Assembly: GCA_003342895.1 (NCBI GenBank)
Contig: PTFA01000362.1
Coordinates: 349,444-413,443, forward strand
Direction of reading: 5' to 3'
Source: Casuarius casuarius
Lineage: Eukaryota > Chordata > Aves > Casuariiformes > Casuariidae
DNA length: 64,000 nucleotides
Made by a program: the position numbers and the translations under genes. The notes beneath the pieces are model-generated. The model had not been told where the DNA came from. It ran no database searches and was given only the letters and a program-made list of their open reading frames with translations. Positions 12,901 through 25,852 of this stretch are shown piece by piece. Position 1 is the first letter of the stretch. The number at the start of each line of letters is the position of its first letter.

Positions 12901-15900
12901 CAATGAGGCCTGAGGAGCTGCTTTCTCCCCAAGTCACATAGGAAGTCTGACGCTGAGAACAGCAGAACTCGCAGCCCGTTAGCAGCTACAGCGCGTTGCC
13001 TTTCTGTTTGGCCGCAGTCCCATGTGGTTAAGGGAGTGTCCTTGGATCCAGCTGTGAACGTGCTGTGTTTTTACGTGTGTATAATTTTGCGCTCCATATA
13101 AGACATGCTAATTTAAGTTTGCCATAGCGGCGGTTCAATTGTAAATGCTGCTTAAAACGATCTGTGGGACACTGAAGAAGCAAGATGGAAGGGAAATTGT
13201 GTGTTTAAGCCCCATTAGGTTGTCAAATATTTCAGTTGACATGGGTTGGAGCTGCTGTCTTAGCTGTCAAGTGGAAGTATCATAGCAGAGGTCGTGCTCC
13301 TTCACGTTCACCCCCCTTTTCCGACAGTTTGCTTAGAGACAGCTTGAAAATAGAACGGCCAAAAGCATTAGCTGAAATCCTTCGAAGCATTTACTGCTTA
13401 GTTGTGGGAACTTGAACTTTTGGAAGTGGACTGGTAAGACGAATCTTCTAAAGAAGGGATCTGCTAGTAGATTGGTTACCTTGAGTTCAAGCTCGCACTG
13501 GTGACTAGGCTAGAAAATTGGGAGAAGCGTCACAAATATGACATGTGCACTCCGATTTTGGCACTTCTTGACCTAATTCTGAAACGACTCAGTTACCTTC
13601 AACAAGTGCCAGGCAGCACCAGGCAGCCAAATCCATATTTTGACGTATTTTGTCAGCTATAATTGGAGCCTATTATTATGTAATGGTGAATAAAGCAAAC
13701 GTATTTAAAATATGACTTCTGTCACAAAGTGTCAAAAAAAAAATTGAAATAACCTGTTGAAGCTGTTGAGTTACTTTATTAGTTTCTTCAACTTTGAGTG
13801 GAAAAGGTATTGAAAGAGAGAATGGTTATTTTTGTTTCCAGTCTGTGGACTAAAAACTAGATACGGGAGTCTAAGATCTTGTTTTAGCCTTAAAAATCTT
13901 GAAGCTAATGAATGGCATTCCTTGCTATCTTGTATTATTTCCTTTTTTTCTAACAGATGTGGTTTAAATGTACACCATGTATTCATAAATGTAGTTTTCT
14001 TTAAACGTGGCATTAAGGATAGTTATTAATTAGGAGTTTTAAAGGTCTTATTGAACGACGTTTGGACGGAGATCTAACAGATTTTAGAAGGGATGTAGAT
14101 AAACAGAGCCATAAAATCACTGAAATGTTTGTATGTTTCTGGGTAAGAAAGGAAATAACAACTTTAGTGTAACTACTATATTTAGTCATCATTTCTTTTA
14201 ATTTGCCAAAAATGAGAAATCACTTTTTCCTTAGGAAGGCTGCTAAAGTGCACCAAAAAGAGAAAAAAAAGGTCTTTAAACCACGAGGTTTTATTTAAAT
14301 TGATCCAGGTTGCTTTTCATGTCCGAGAGTCTCTTTTACCGCGAGCGGTGCGCTCTGGGCTGGCCAACTGCAGCGATGATGTAAAACGCAAACTTCTCCC
14401 TTTCGCGCATACGCTGTTTACTGGCTGGTTTGGTCTCCAAACAGCCGCAAGTTTTTGTAACACAAAATCCAAGGTCAGCTGGTGTTTGCCGAAGCTTAGA
14501 AGCCAGTGGTTTCTGCAGGTCTGGCTGCATAAGAGTTTCCATTCTATACCTCTTTTATAACTCACAGTTTTTCCAAACTCTGGGCTTTTGGACTGCTTCC
14601 ACACCCCCCCCCTCCCCCCCAGCCTAACTGCTGCCAAAAGGGGATTTAGTTTTTGGAAAGTCTGAGCAAGGGCAGCTTGTCCATTTTGGATTACGAGGAA
14701 AATACTCATTATAAAAAATGCTAGTGATTTTCTTTAAAGTTTAAAATGCATGGACGTAGAGAGCTTAAGATGTTCTGGAAGATGTATTTAGGGGTTACTG
14801 AGGAAGAATTGGTTTTGTTAATACTAAATTATGGTCTACTGAAAATCACATATTATGTGTTCCCAGTTTGTTTTTCTGTCTTGCTAAGCTAAAATGGTAC
14901 AGCAAAGGGAGAATCTGCTGTATAAGTAGTAATATATGCTACTAAGAAAATAGTAAATAGCAGTCAGGATTATAAAACAAAAATACTGTGCTTCCAACTT
15001 TGATTTTATTTACATCTTACTCCTCTGTCCTTAAAATTGCTAACGTTGGATATGTTTACTTTCCTGACTGTGAGCTTTTAAAAAAAAAAAATCTTTTTCT
15101 GCAAAGAAACTTCAGTTTAAAATATTTGTTTCTATTGAAAAATAAATCCAAAGAGTCAAAGCATGATTTCTGAGATTCTGGAAGACGTATTTATCAAGAA
15201 GAGTGTAGCACCTGGCTCCGCGCCGTGGTTGAGGAAGATGAGGTACACAGGACCAGTGGTGTTCTGCTCTTGACCTAGGTTGTGAAGTTGGGTTTTAGAG
15301 AAGCACTTGATTTTTTTTCTTGTCTGAAATTTAAAAAAAATATCTGACTAAAGACAACAATAGCTACTACCTTTTCATTTCTGATACGGAAGTGATTTTA
15401 TGTAGAAGTTATGTAACTTTTATGCTGCTATGAAAAAAGAAAAATCTGTGTTTATAAAGTCCCGATGTAATGAACATTTGTTTAAATGAAGGTCTGCAGG
15501 ATGACTCCACATGAGGAATAACCGATGTGCGCAGAAGTCTACACTTCAGTTTACATTACAGTAATTTGTTTATGTCCTGTGATACTCCCCAAGGGAGAAG
15601 CAGCTGAATTTTATCATGGCAGAGGTAGAGAGAAGATTGCCGTATGAAAGGTCACTTCATGTTTTTGATTTAAAAGTTCATCCTTGCTAGGTATGTCAAC
15701 AAAGCTTAATTCATCCAATACAGACTCTGAATGACACAATATAGGCTACGCCGTAAGGAGTTTGTGTTGCCTGAATTGGAGATTTTTCATTACATATCCA
15801 GATGCTGCATTAGCCTGAAAGTGAGATCTGTTTACAGTTGACATGAACAGTCGAAGTGATATTCCACCTATATCATCGTGTGAGACATGGGAGGGTCCGA

Positions 15901-18900
15901 GTATGTGCAGTTATGAATTGTTTTTATATGCATAAAAGCTTCCAGGCTGCATGTCTGCTAGGCACCAATTTTGAATTTTTCGGTTCTCTTTCCTTAACTC
16001 TCCTGTGTCTGAAGTGAATTTGGAATTGTCTCTGTGTTTCTAGAATACTGGAAAATGCGCGAAGGTGCAAGGTTGTCCATGGCATCTGTTATTTCATACA
16101 CATAAGGAAGCTAACATCTGGTCTGCTCTGAGTGAAGCTATTCCTTATGACTTTTTCCTCCCCGCTCTGGTTGGCTCATCTTCTAAATATTTCAATTTTT
16201 GCAAGAAAGCTGATATGTTCCTTAGGCACATAGTGATAATTTTGATTTAAACTTCTATAATCTAACAGTCTTCAAAGAAAAAAAAATCTGGTAATCTCAC
16301 TGGAATCCCTTTATGAAAACTACAGAGTTTCAGCTGAAGTACATGTATATCTAAATGTATTATTCATTCTTAATACAGGCATTGTGTTGCCACACAGATG
16401 TCTTGTTAATGCAGAGTTAGCCTCTGTAATATCAGTGTGTCATCATATCAAACTTTCACAGTTTTAGGAGATTTCTTAAGCTTGATCTAAATATTCAACT
16501 TCAAAAAAAAAATCTGTTGTGCTGAACTGTCTTTTAATGATGACTTTTTAAAATAGTCTATAGTTACACTTAGGGCTGAGTCACTAGGCATAGTTTTCTC
16601 TAGCTGCCTTTTTGTTTAAATCTTTACACTGATTTTTGTGGAATACTTCAGCATTAATTCAGTAATATCAGTAGCAGTCTTGGCAGCACGGAAGGAATAA
16701 CTGAGAACTTCAGGATGGGAAGTATGCCATGTTATGAGTTTGTATTGAAAATGGGACCTTTCTTATATGCACGAATGGATGAGTTTCTTGCCTGTCATCC
16801 AAATAACAGCCACAGTATCAGAACATACTTAAAAGATTTTTATATCTTGGAATATGTGCTAGAAATCGATAAATGTAACAAAATTTGAGGAACTAAATAG
16901 TGCCAGGAAAGGTTTTCTCACAGTATTTGAGACACAGAATAATGAAAGAACTGTGTAGGTCTCTAGCTTTTGTAACCCAGTGAAAACCCATTTTCATTGA
17001 AACACTATTTAATATTATTCTTTTAAAATGTGGCATTACTAATGTTGCTGTATATTTTGATGGAAGTACTATGAAATAAAATTCAGTTCAGGATGAGATT
17101 TTTTTTTTAACCTGTTACCATTGTAAATGACAGCCAAAATTATAGTTGGAAAGCCCAGTGAAAATTATCTTATGCTTTTAATATTTGGATAGTTCCTTTA
17201 TAATTTGATGCAATGCTGCAGTTTCCCATACTTCTGTGGTGTTCTGCGTGATTCTGAATAGTAGAAATCTGGAAATAAAAGGATAAAGCAGTTTTTTGTC
17301 ACCTGGCTATATGGGACATTGTACATTCGCAATGGGAGGTAATCCAAAGATGTAATATTTTTTGCTGAAACGGCAAAAATACTTGCGCTAATATTTCGTT
17401 GATTTGAAATTTTGGAGTAAGATCTCAATTACAGTGGGTGAAGCAGAACAAGAGTGTGTTTTTACTTCTTTTTGTCTTTGGTTTGTTTGCCCCAATCCTT
17501 CAAGGCCAATGATTTGGCTATTTACGTGTACTGAGGCTGACCCTGTTGTGGCCTGTGAGGCCAGGGTCTATAAACGGTAACGTGGTCCTATCTTAAGACT
17601 CAACCACAACACTAAAAAGGCAGAACTAGGTCTCGTAAAGGAAGGAAGCTCTTTGGATAAACTAGAGTCAGACTGAAATGTTTTCACACACAGCTTCTGT
17701 AAGCAATGACCGTTACTTTTCCAAACAGTCTCAGAATCAGAGAAATGGTGGTTGGTGTGGATCTCTAGAAATTTTGTCCTGTCTCCCTGTTGAAGCTGGA
17801 CTGTTGCCACCACTAGATCAGGGCAGCCATGGCTTTGTCTAGGCAAGTCTTGAAAACATCAACGGTGGCAATCCTGTGGCCTCTTTGAGTAACCTGCTCA
17901 GTGCTGCATTACCCCTTTGGGGAAGGGATGTTTCCTGACATCCAACTTGAACCTCCATGTGGCAACTCGTGGCTGTTGCCCCTTCCTATATCATTTGACT
18001 CTTCCAAGAAGAGTTTGGCTCAGTCATCTATATAACTACCCTACAAGTATTTGTAGACAGTTATTAGATCTAGAAGATTAGAAACTGAGCTTCCTTAGTT
18101 TCTCCTACTGGAGCATGTGCTTCAGGCCCTGAGTATCTTAGTTGTCCCCTACTGGACCTGCTCCAGTTTCTCCACATCCCTCTTGAATGGGCGCCCAAAA
18201 CTGGACACCGTACTCCAAGTGCAGCCTCAGTAGTCGCATAAAAGAGAGGTGCCAGTGTGGTGTGGATATGGCCAAACAGAATGACATGGACACCCTTTCT
18301 AGGAGCTGGAGTATGAAGGCAACTGGACCGTCATCGGGAATGGAACTGGTGGAGTCACAGAGGTGGAGCGATGTTTGAACATGGTGCAAGGAGTGATTGG
18401 CAGGAACCGGTGTGATGTTCCCACTATACATTTCATTTGATTAGGATAATTGTAACAGCCATGGATGGCTCACAATTACCTTAATCAGAACAGCATGCAG
18501 TTTGTAAAACTGGTATAACTGTCACTGGACATCTCTCACAAGTTAATCCAAGTTTATTAACTTCTACAGAAGATGGTTGAAACTAGAGTTACTTGTTTCA
18601 CAAATGAGAAATCAGAGACTTGGTGTTACAGGATGCTTTTTGGTCGAAGAGGTCTAGGGCTTGATAAATCTATGTGCAAAAGACAGGCTGACCTGTCCCG
18701 TCTTTGTAGGCAGAAATATGAGGCTAGTCGTGGTACTGCTGCCTCCCCAGCAGACGTTGCTGGCTATAAACGATTGCTTCTCATATGTGTGGTGCTTGTG
18801 AACAATAGGTGTACAATAAAATAAATACATGCGTATCTCTACTTTTTTTTTTTTTTTTAAGTCCTACCATATTTAAAGGTATGTTTTCTTCTGTTGCTTT

Positions 18901-21900
18901 GCACTTGTAAATAAATCTTAAAATAGTAAGAAACGTATTTCACTTGAGAGTTAAAATTTCATTTTCAAAACATGTTTCTCCAGCAGCCTGCGAGTCCTGT
19001 AGCAAGCAGTCTGTAAAAAGCATGAGAACATGCCTGTAGGCAGAAGAGCAAGAGTGCTATTTTTTGAAGGGGATGTGCTTTACCCTTACCTGTATCGTTG
19101 TTTTAAAAGATGACAGTGAAAAAAACAAAATACCTTCAAAACCACAGACTCTTCTGCAAGCAAAGATTTTGGCTAATATTCATTTGTGTGTCCTTACAAA
19201 GTAAACACCACTCTAAACATCACAAGACTTGTCCAGAAAAAGAGGAAAAAGCACTTCTTGGCACTCTGTTTTACTGTACGTGCCATCTCTAGCCCTGTGT
19301 CTCTATATCGATTGAAGTGACCAAGAAATGGATCGTTTGGGGGTTTCCAGTGTCAGTTGCCTGATTCAATGGGATATAAAGAAACTTTTTGAGGGAATGG
19401 TATTTGTGCCACATGAATTCACTTCACTTGCATGTCAAACCCTTGGTTGCCCTCATTGGTAACCATGACTCTTGCAGGCACGAAAGACGTGCTGGCTTCG
19501 TATCTCTTATTTCTGTGCTCTCCTCCTTTGTTACGGCACTGAGCTCAGGCAGCTCTGTTTGCATCAGAACAGCTACCCGAGCTCTTTCAGGTTTTCAGTG
19601 CTGCAGAATTGTCAAGCTACTGCTTATTAAAATGTGTAGAAGAGGTACAGAGCTATTTGGCTGAATTGCACAGTTCTGAAAACACCAGCAGTTAATTGTC
19701 TTACCTTTGTCTGGTTAGAAGCAATTGCTATTGAATTTTTAAGAATGTCAGTAATGCAAAATAAATGCACTGTATTTATTTTTTAAAACCTCTTTATTTT
19801 AAACTGAGATGGCCCACTCTGTGTTAGGTCTTTTTATCTGCACATCGAATTAAATACTTACCATCCTCTCTAGTGCCAATGCCTTCATCCTTTTTAAGCT
19901 CAGAACAGTGTATCTTTTAAGAATCTGCAACAGAACTGCCTGTGCTTTGTTTGAATGGGAAAAGATAACAGTATAGAGTCTTCTGGAGTTGCGACTTTTC
20001 CAAATAAGCAAGGTCTCCCTTAGTGGCATGAATGTGTTTTGCTGAGAAACCTGGCGAACCAAAGTTGTACTCAACCCTGTCACCGTCATTGCAGAATGGC
20101 TTCCTAAATTGCATATTGAAATCTGCTCCTGAAATCTGACTGCCATTATCGCGTTTTGAGCAGAAGTATTAATGAAAACAAGCCAGAGGGAGGAAAATGA
20201 GAACTGTTTGGCCAGCAAAGAGAGAGGGCAGCGAGTTTCCATCTGCTGGTGGTGAGGGAATCGTCTGAGAAGTGGCAGCCCGGTGCTGTGCTGCCAAAAC
20301 GAGACAGGGAGCCCTCTCATGTGTTCCCCTCCTCATTCGTGGGCAAAGCGTTCCCTTTCTTCAAGAATGAATTGCACAGTTAGTCTGCCTCGTCTTGTCA
20401 GGAACAGATTTTAGATCAGTTCACAGTGTATTTTCCTTTTATCAGGCTGAGAGGCTGTTATGCTGGTCCACTGACTTGGCTCAGCCAGGAGAGTCCTTTA
20501 GCTGGCGGTCTTCTGATAGCGTTTGCAGAGCGGCTGCAGAGGAAAGGACGAGTGATGCGGGCTCTGCACATGGGATGCATAGTCAGTTGGACAGGCAAAC
20601 CTATCTTCGGGTAAGCAGAAGGTCTCTCTCAGGTGCTGGAGGAGAGTTGCCCCAGTCAAAGGCAGAATATGGATTTCAGTGGCCGTGAAACTTTCTCCTT
20701 CTACGGCTACAACACAAACTAGGCTTCCCTCCGGCTTTTGTGTGTTGCTGAAACAGGTAATGAGGGATATGAAAACTCCTCGAGCCTTCTTCTGCATGGT
20801 CTAGGTGCATTGATGTCTAAGGTCGTAAATGGTATTTTTCTTGTGGCAGCTGCTACAATCTTGCAATAGCAGATGCTGAGAGCAGACTTGTCTGTTCTAA
20901 TAAGCAGACCTAAGTGGTGGTGTTTTGGTGTGTTGTGAAAGTTTCTCATTTTGTCCGGTGTTACCGTAGCTGCTTTCTGTGGATGCTTGTTTCGTGGCTT
21001 TGCACCCAACTTGACTAAAGATTACGGAAAGGTTTAGCGAGGGCAGGGTTTTTTGAGGGGCAGGGGGGTTCATTGCAAATGATTTTCTACAGAAAGCATG
21101 GTATGAGAAGAGGGATGTTCAGGTCCCCACTGGTTTCTTTGGCAGAGAACTAGAGCCCTCTTGTGTATTCCTTAATTAATAACAAAAAAGAATCTGTTAA
21201 TTATACTGGGTTTTCTTGAACGTTGCTGCAAGAGAAAAATTTAGAGAGTTAGGGTTTTCAAAGACTTTCTTTCTCGAGTCCAAATTCCAGCTTTATCAAC
21301 TAAGGCCTCACATGTGCTCCAGTAACAACCTTAGGTCTGTCTGTGTGCTCACCGGGATCTGTAAATTTGGCCCCCCAGAGTCCTGCGTGCAAAGTCCTCC
21401 TGCTTTCCTGGGGTGCTGGTTGAGGGTTCTTCGGTCAAGGGTAGGTTCTGACTGAGCATCAAGAACTCCACTAGCCGCCTTTGTCTTCCTTAACTAATTT
21501 AGCGTCTGTATATGTTTACAACTCTTTGCAGGGTACAGAAAAGACTAGAGGCCTAAATGAGATATTAGATTAGCCCTGCAGCTAATCTGGCAGTGGCTGG
21601 GAAGTGCTTCTTGACTACTGTACCCTCCACTGCAGAGGAGTGCTCAGGTGCATCCGAAAGTGTAGTTTCCTGGTGGCTTCACCTGAGCTAAATTGCCTTT
21701 CGGTTGAATCCAGCCCTTCTTCCAGCCGTGGTGTTCCCAGCCCCTCCCTGCGCTTGTGTGATTGTACAGTGAGCTGGTTGAGGGAGGTAATCTGGGTAGA
21801 AAATAGTTTATGGGGAGGGGGAAGGTACTAGTTTTTGGTTGGATTAGTTTGTTCACCCCGCGCTTGTACAGTCACCAGCGTTGCTGCAGGGAAGGCAACG

Positions 21901-24900
21901 TGTGGCTGAGGGCAGTGAGAGCAGAGCTCTGGCAGCCCCTGCTTCCATCAGCTTAAGCTGTGGGAGGGCCACACCTTCCAGCTACACAAACAAATTACTC
22001 TAGTTTTTTGAAGGAACTGCAAATAGTTTGTAGCTGATCCAGTCTGATCTCATAGTTGACCCTGCTTTGAGCAGGAGGTTGGACTCAGATGACCTCCAGA
22101 GGTCCCTTGCAACTCGAGTCGCTCTGTGGTTCTATGGAACTTGTTTGTTTAGAGCCATGTCCATATATTGGATATTTAGGTGTTACAGTAACAAGGGTGG
22201 TCAATAATAATGTGAAAAATTGTGCTGTATCTTACTACTACTTTACCATAAATTCTAATTCATCCTAATGACTTAATCTCACTATATTTGTTTTTACTTT
22301 CTTAGTCGAAATGTTACGGACAAGCGTTACTGACAGAAGTTTACAAGCATCTGAATTTGATTGAATCAGACTATTTTGGAATTGAGTTCCAGAACATCCA
22401 GTCATATTGGGTAGGTAAAACTTCCTGATGAATTCTCTATAGTAAAAAGGTTTGGGAGAATGCAGTTGCTTGATTGTCAGAAGCTTTTTAAATCTGCTTG
22501 AGCCTTTTGTAGGATTATCTATTTGATTATTGTAAATCTGCTTCACTCATCAGAACAATGACAACTAATAAGAGGAAGAGAATCAGATTCTGTTTCTTGT
22601 TAGTTCTCTAAAATGCATTAAAAAATTATGTAGTTTCTGATGTTTCCACTTTCAGGGACATGGATAAAATCCTCCTTCCCGTGAAAATTAGCAACTCACA
22701 ATGTAGTCTGCAGAGCACTTATAAAATCATATTATGTGTGTGCAGCATTTTGTTAGTGTTGATGCTTCTGCCTTCAGTTAATTTCTCCAAAGAATCATTA
22801 TGAACGTCTTGCAAATAAATATTCGCTCCAGTAAATGTTTGGAAATGCATTCTTTTTCAATCATTGATCTGGATAAATACTAATGTTTTGTAAGTCTCCG
22901 TATCATACCCCATACCTTGCAAAGAGGACAGTGTTGCTTCCAGACGAAAATACTCCCCAAAGTCTTCGTTATTTTTCCTCTACTACTTTTTCTAGTGTTA
23001 GATCTCATATGCAGAAAGTACTAAGAGTGACTCAGAACCGAGAGAATGCTAATGCATACTGCTTTGGGGCTAAGGAACTGCAGTGAAGCTTGTTCAGTTT
23101 CTGTTTCTTTTGCAAAGCTTCCAAAGTGTGTCTGTATCTAATGAGATCCTTAAAATCCTCAGCTGTCTCTCAGACGTGGAAGTAACTATTAAGGACTGAG
23201 CTTAAGCCATGGCTTTGTTACAATCTTTTATTGGGGAGAAAAAAAAAAGCATCTAAAGTACTTTGTATTAGCATTTTGGATATTTCCTTTACTAGAATGG
23301 CAATAATCTTTCTTTGAAAGTCTGTCCGTGAAAAGAGAATAAATTTGTGGGAAATGAATATGGAGTAAAACTCATTATATATCATTCCTGTAGGTAAGAG
23401 AGAGAGGCAAACTGTGGAAGGGAAAAAAAAATGGATTTTGTCATGTCCTCCAGACCTTCTGTAACTCTTGTACTCTGCCTTCTGTGTACATTATTGTGTT
23501 TTTGCATAGTTTCTATCTTTCCAGCATTGGTGATGTGCTTTCGCTGAAATGACTCTTATTCCTCTGTCCAGGTGAACTTTAAGCATTGATCAGTGGGGGG
23601 TTCCATATTGATGTGTGATATGTGTCAATTCAAGTAGATAAATGTATTTTTTTAAAGGAAAGAGTTGCTGCATTACTACAGTGAGAAAAAAATATATAGT
23701 CATAAAGAACTGCTCTATTTGAATTTACTTTTGATGTCTTCATATTGTATTCAAATATGAATGTCGGTTGTAATTTTTTTTTCTTTAATTTCAGATTTGG
23801 CTGGAACCTATGAAACCTGTTATTAAACAAGTACGGAGTAAGTAATTTAGTTTTGAGAAAGGAAGTTTTCCTTAATTTGCATCTGTTTTGTGTGGGTTAC
23901 TTTCATAACTACTACTTGATTTACTGGTTTTGCTTACTTGAAAATTGTCCTTGGTAGGGGGTGATAGTGGTTCCTTGTTTGGGCATGCAAACTTGATGTT
24001 TTTAATATGTAGTATATGGTGGGTGGAATGCAAAATTACTGAGCATATGACTCTTGTCTGTGATAAATACCTAGATTGGATCAGTGGCTGTTTAAGTGAA
24101 ACATGGCATTTGCAGCGTGTGAGCTTTCCTAAGTTGTCTTGTGATGGAAAGCAAAGGGAATTTTCTGGCTTATTGAACCCATTGTGGGGGAGAAGGTGAT
24201 ACCTGCAGTCGTGGCCCTGTTTGATAGGTGATAGGCCTTTCAGGAGGACTGTAAAAGCTAAACTTGCCTCTCTGTTGTTCTGTCTTGCCAGACCAAATTC
24301 AGAAATTATTGACACTCAGTGAATTTCAAGGGAATGGATATTCCCATGTTATTCAGTGGCCATCAGCAGCCACCTACGTTCTTAAGAAATGCTCTGAGTT
24401 CTTCTTAGGAACACCGTAACTAAGAGAATAGAGCTCAGGATCTCTCATCACATGAGCGGCTGCAGTTTCAGAATCACCTTAACTGCAGTTGTGAAATTTG
24501 TTTCAGCTCTTTGGCCAATAGGATATTGCAATGGTGGTGCTATCTTTACCTTACACTACTGTAAAGAATAATATAACATGCACTTAGAAACTAACAATAT
24601 TTTGAAGTATGCTGATTCCTCTGAAGTCTGCGGTTGAAAAATTAGATCCTTTTTTTTTCCTTAGAACAGAGTTAAACTGCTCATTTCTGCTTCTGGTTGT
24701 AATGGCTTTGTGGAAGAGCAAGTTCAGGAAGATGTGGGGGATTTCTACTCCTTTCAAAATCTTAACCAAAAAATGTTGAAAGATAGTACTTGGAGGTATT
24801 TCTTAGTTACTCTTATGTCTGAAATTGATTTCCAAAAAATAAGAAATCACCAGTTCTAGGTGGATGATGGTCCAAGGTTTTTTAACTTTTATGGTCATTG

Positions 24901-25821
24901 TTTTAACTTTTACGGTCACTGTTTTCTTAGGGGAAGAGCTAAGACAGCTGCAAAAGTGGGCTTACCTAGGAGAGTAAAAGTATTATATAACCTCTGTTAG
25001 TCCACAGAAAACCCCATCCTTGTTGGAGTGTCATCTTTTTATATGCTCCATGCAGTTTTGAGGGTTTTTTGTTTTTCTTTTCCAATTTTCCAGTGCTCCT
25101 TGTTGGAAGGAATTACCTCCTAGAGAAAAGATTTGGTGGAACAGAGAGGTCTGTGATGCAGGAGTGCAGCTTGATTACTCTTTCTGTATCCTGTTTTATA
25201 CTATATAAATTGAGGAAACTCAGTTTTAGACCCCATGCTGATGGCCATGTGTTCCCTAATGATATATATATTGTTCTCAAATAGCCTGAGACCATGGGGA
25301 TGTGCTAAAATTTGTGGCTGCTCTGCCGCTTGGTAGTCTGCCGCACACTTTATGTTGCTGTTGATGTTCAATGAATTCTTCTGAAGCTGTAGAAGACATC
25401 AGTTTGTTGTCTGTCACATGTTAAACTTTAAAGTTCCTGAAATCATTTTCGAATTTGTGAGGTTTTTGGTAGCTCAGGAGAGAGTGCTGCTTTAATGCTG
25501 ATGGAATCCCCTCCTGGCAGTCTGCTATTTTTAAAATTGAAATGAGCTGTGACTGTAGAAAGCCTCGAAAGTGTCTGTGCTTACAAGTAAAATGTTAATT
25601 GCATAAGTAGTAATTTAAGCTGTTTTTTAACTGAATCCAATAACTGATGTATGTTTGTATACAAGCATCTTCATAAGAAGAATTCTGACAGTACTGAGCC
25701 TTAAGCGGAGAATTAATTTAACTACTTGGCAATACGTGCGTTTCAGAAGCAATGGACTGAGTAAGCTGCAATAATGGAATTATTTTTACACTTGAAAATC
25801 CAGCATATACATATATATAAA

Positions 25822-25852
<31 letters not shown>

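Larger units (their letters stand above)
972..22305 (+). other. FARP2 intron 1 (about 21.3 kb)
   Basis: A large non-coding intron from donor GTAAGAG at 972 to acceptor CTTAG at 22301-22305. It holds a LINE relic (about 3041-3360), two CR1 fragments (about 17730-18240 and 22045-22138), a 29-base tandem duplication at 10683-10745, and C- and T-homopolymers. Open frames near 14300-14700, 19850-20320 and 20395-20800 lack family similarity and splice context. I see no second gene inside the intron. Confidence 0.85.

Noticed and set aside
14317..14709. 130-codon minus-strand frame overlapping plus-strand frames
   Set aside because: Both strands are open through the same moderately GC-rich stretch; no recognisable domain.
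18138..18431. Open frames on both strands near 18140-18430
   Set aside because: They overlap the 5' side of the minus-strand CR1 fragment. The part inside CR1 is non-coding, and the rest shows no similarity.
19850..20320. 156-codon open frame on the minus strand in intron 1
   Set aside because: Low-quality composition, no family signature, no plausible promoter or splice structure. Chance frames of this length are expected in 64 kb.
23872..24315. 147-codon minus-strand frame just after exon 3
   Set aside because: No homology recognised, biased only by local composition; inside FARP2 intron 3.
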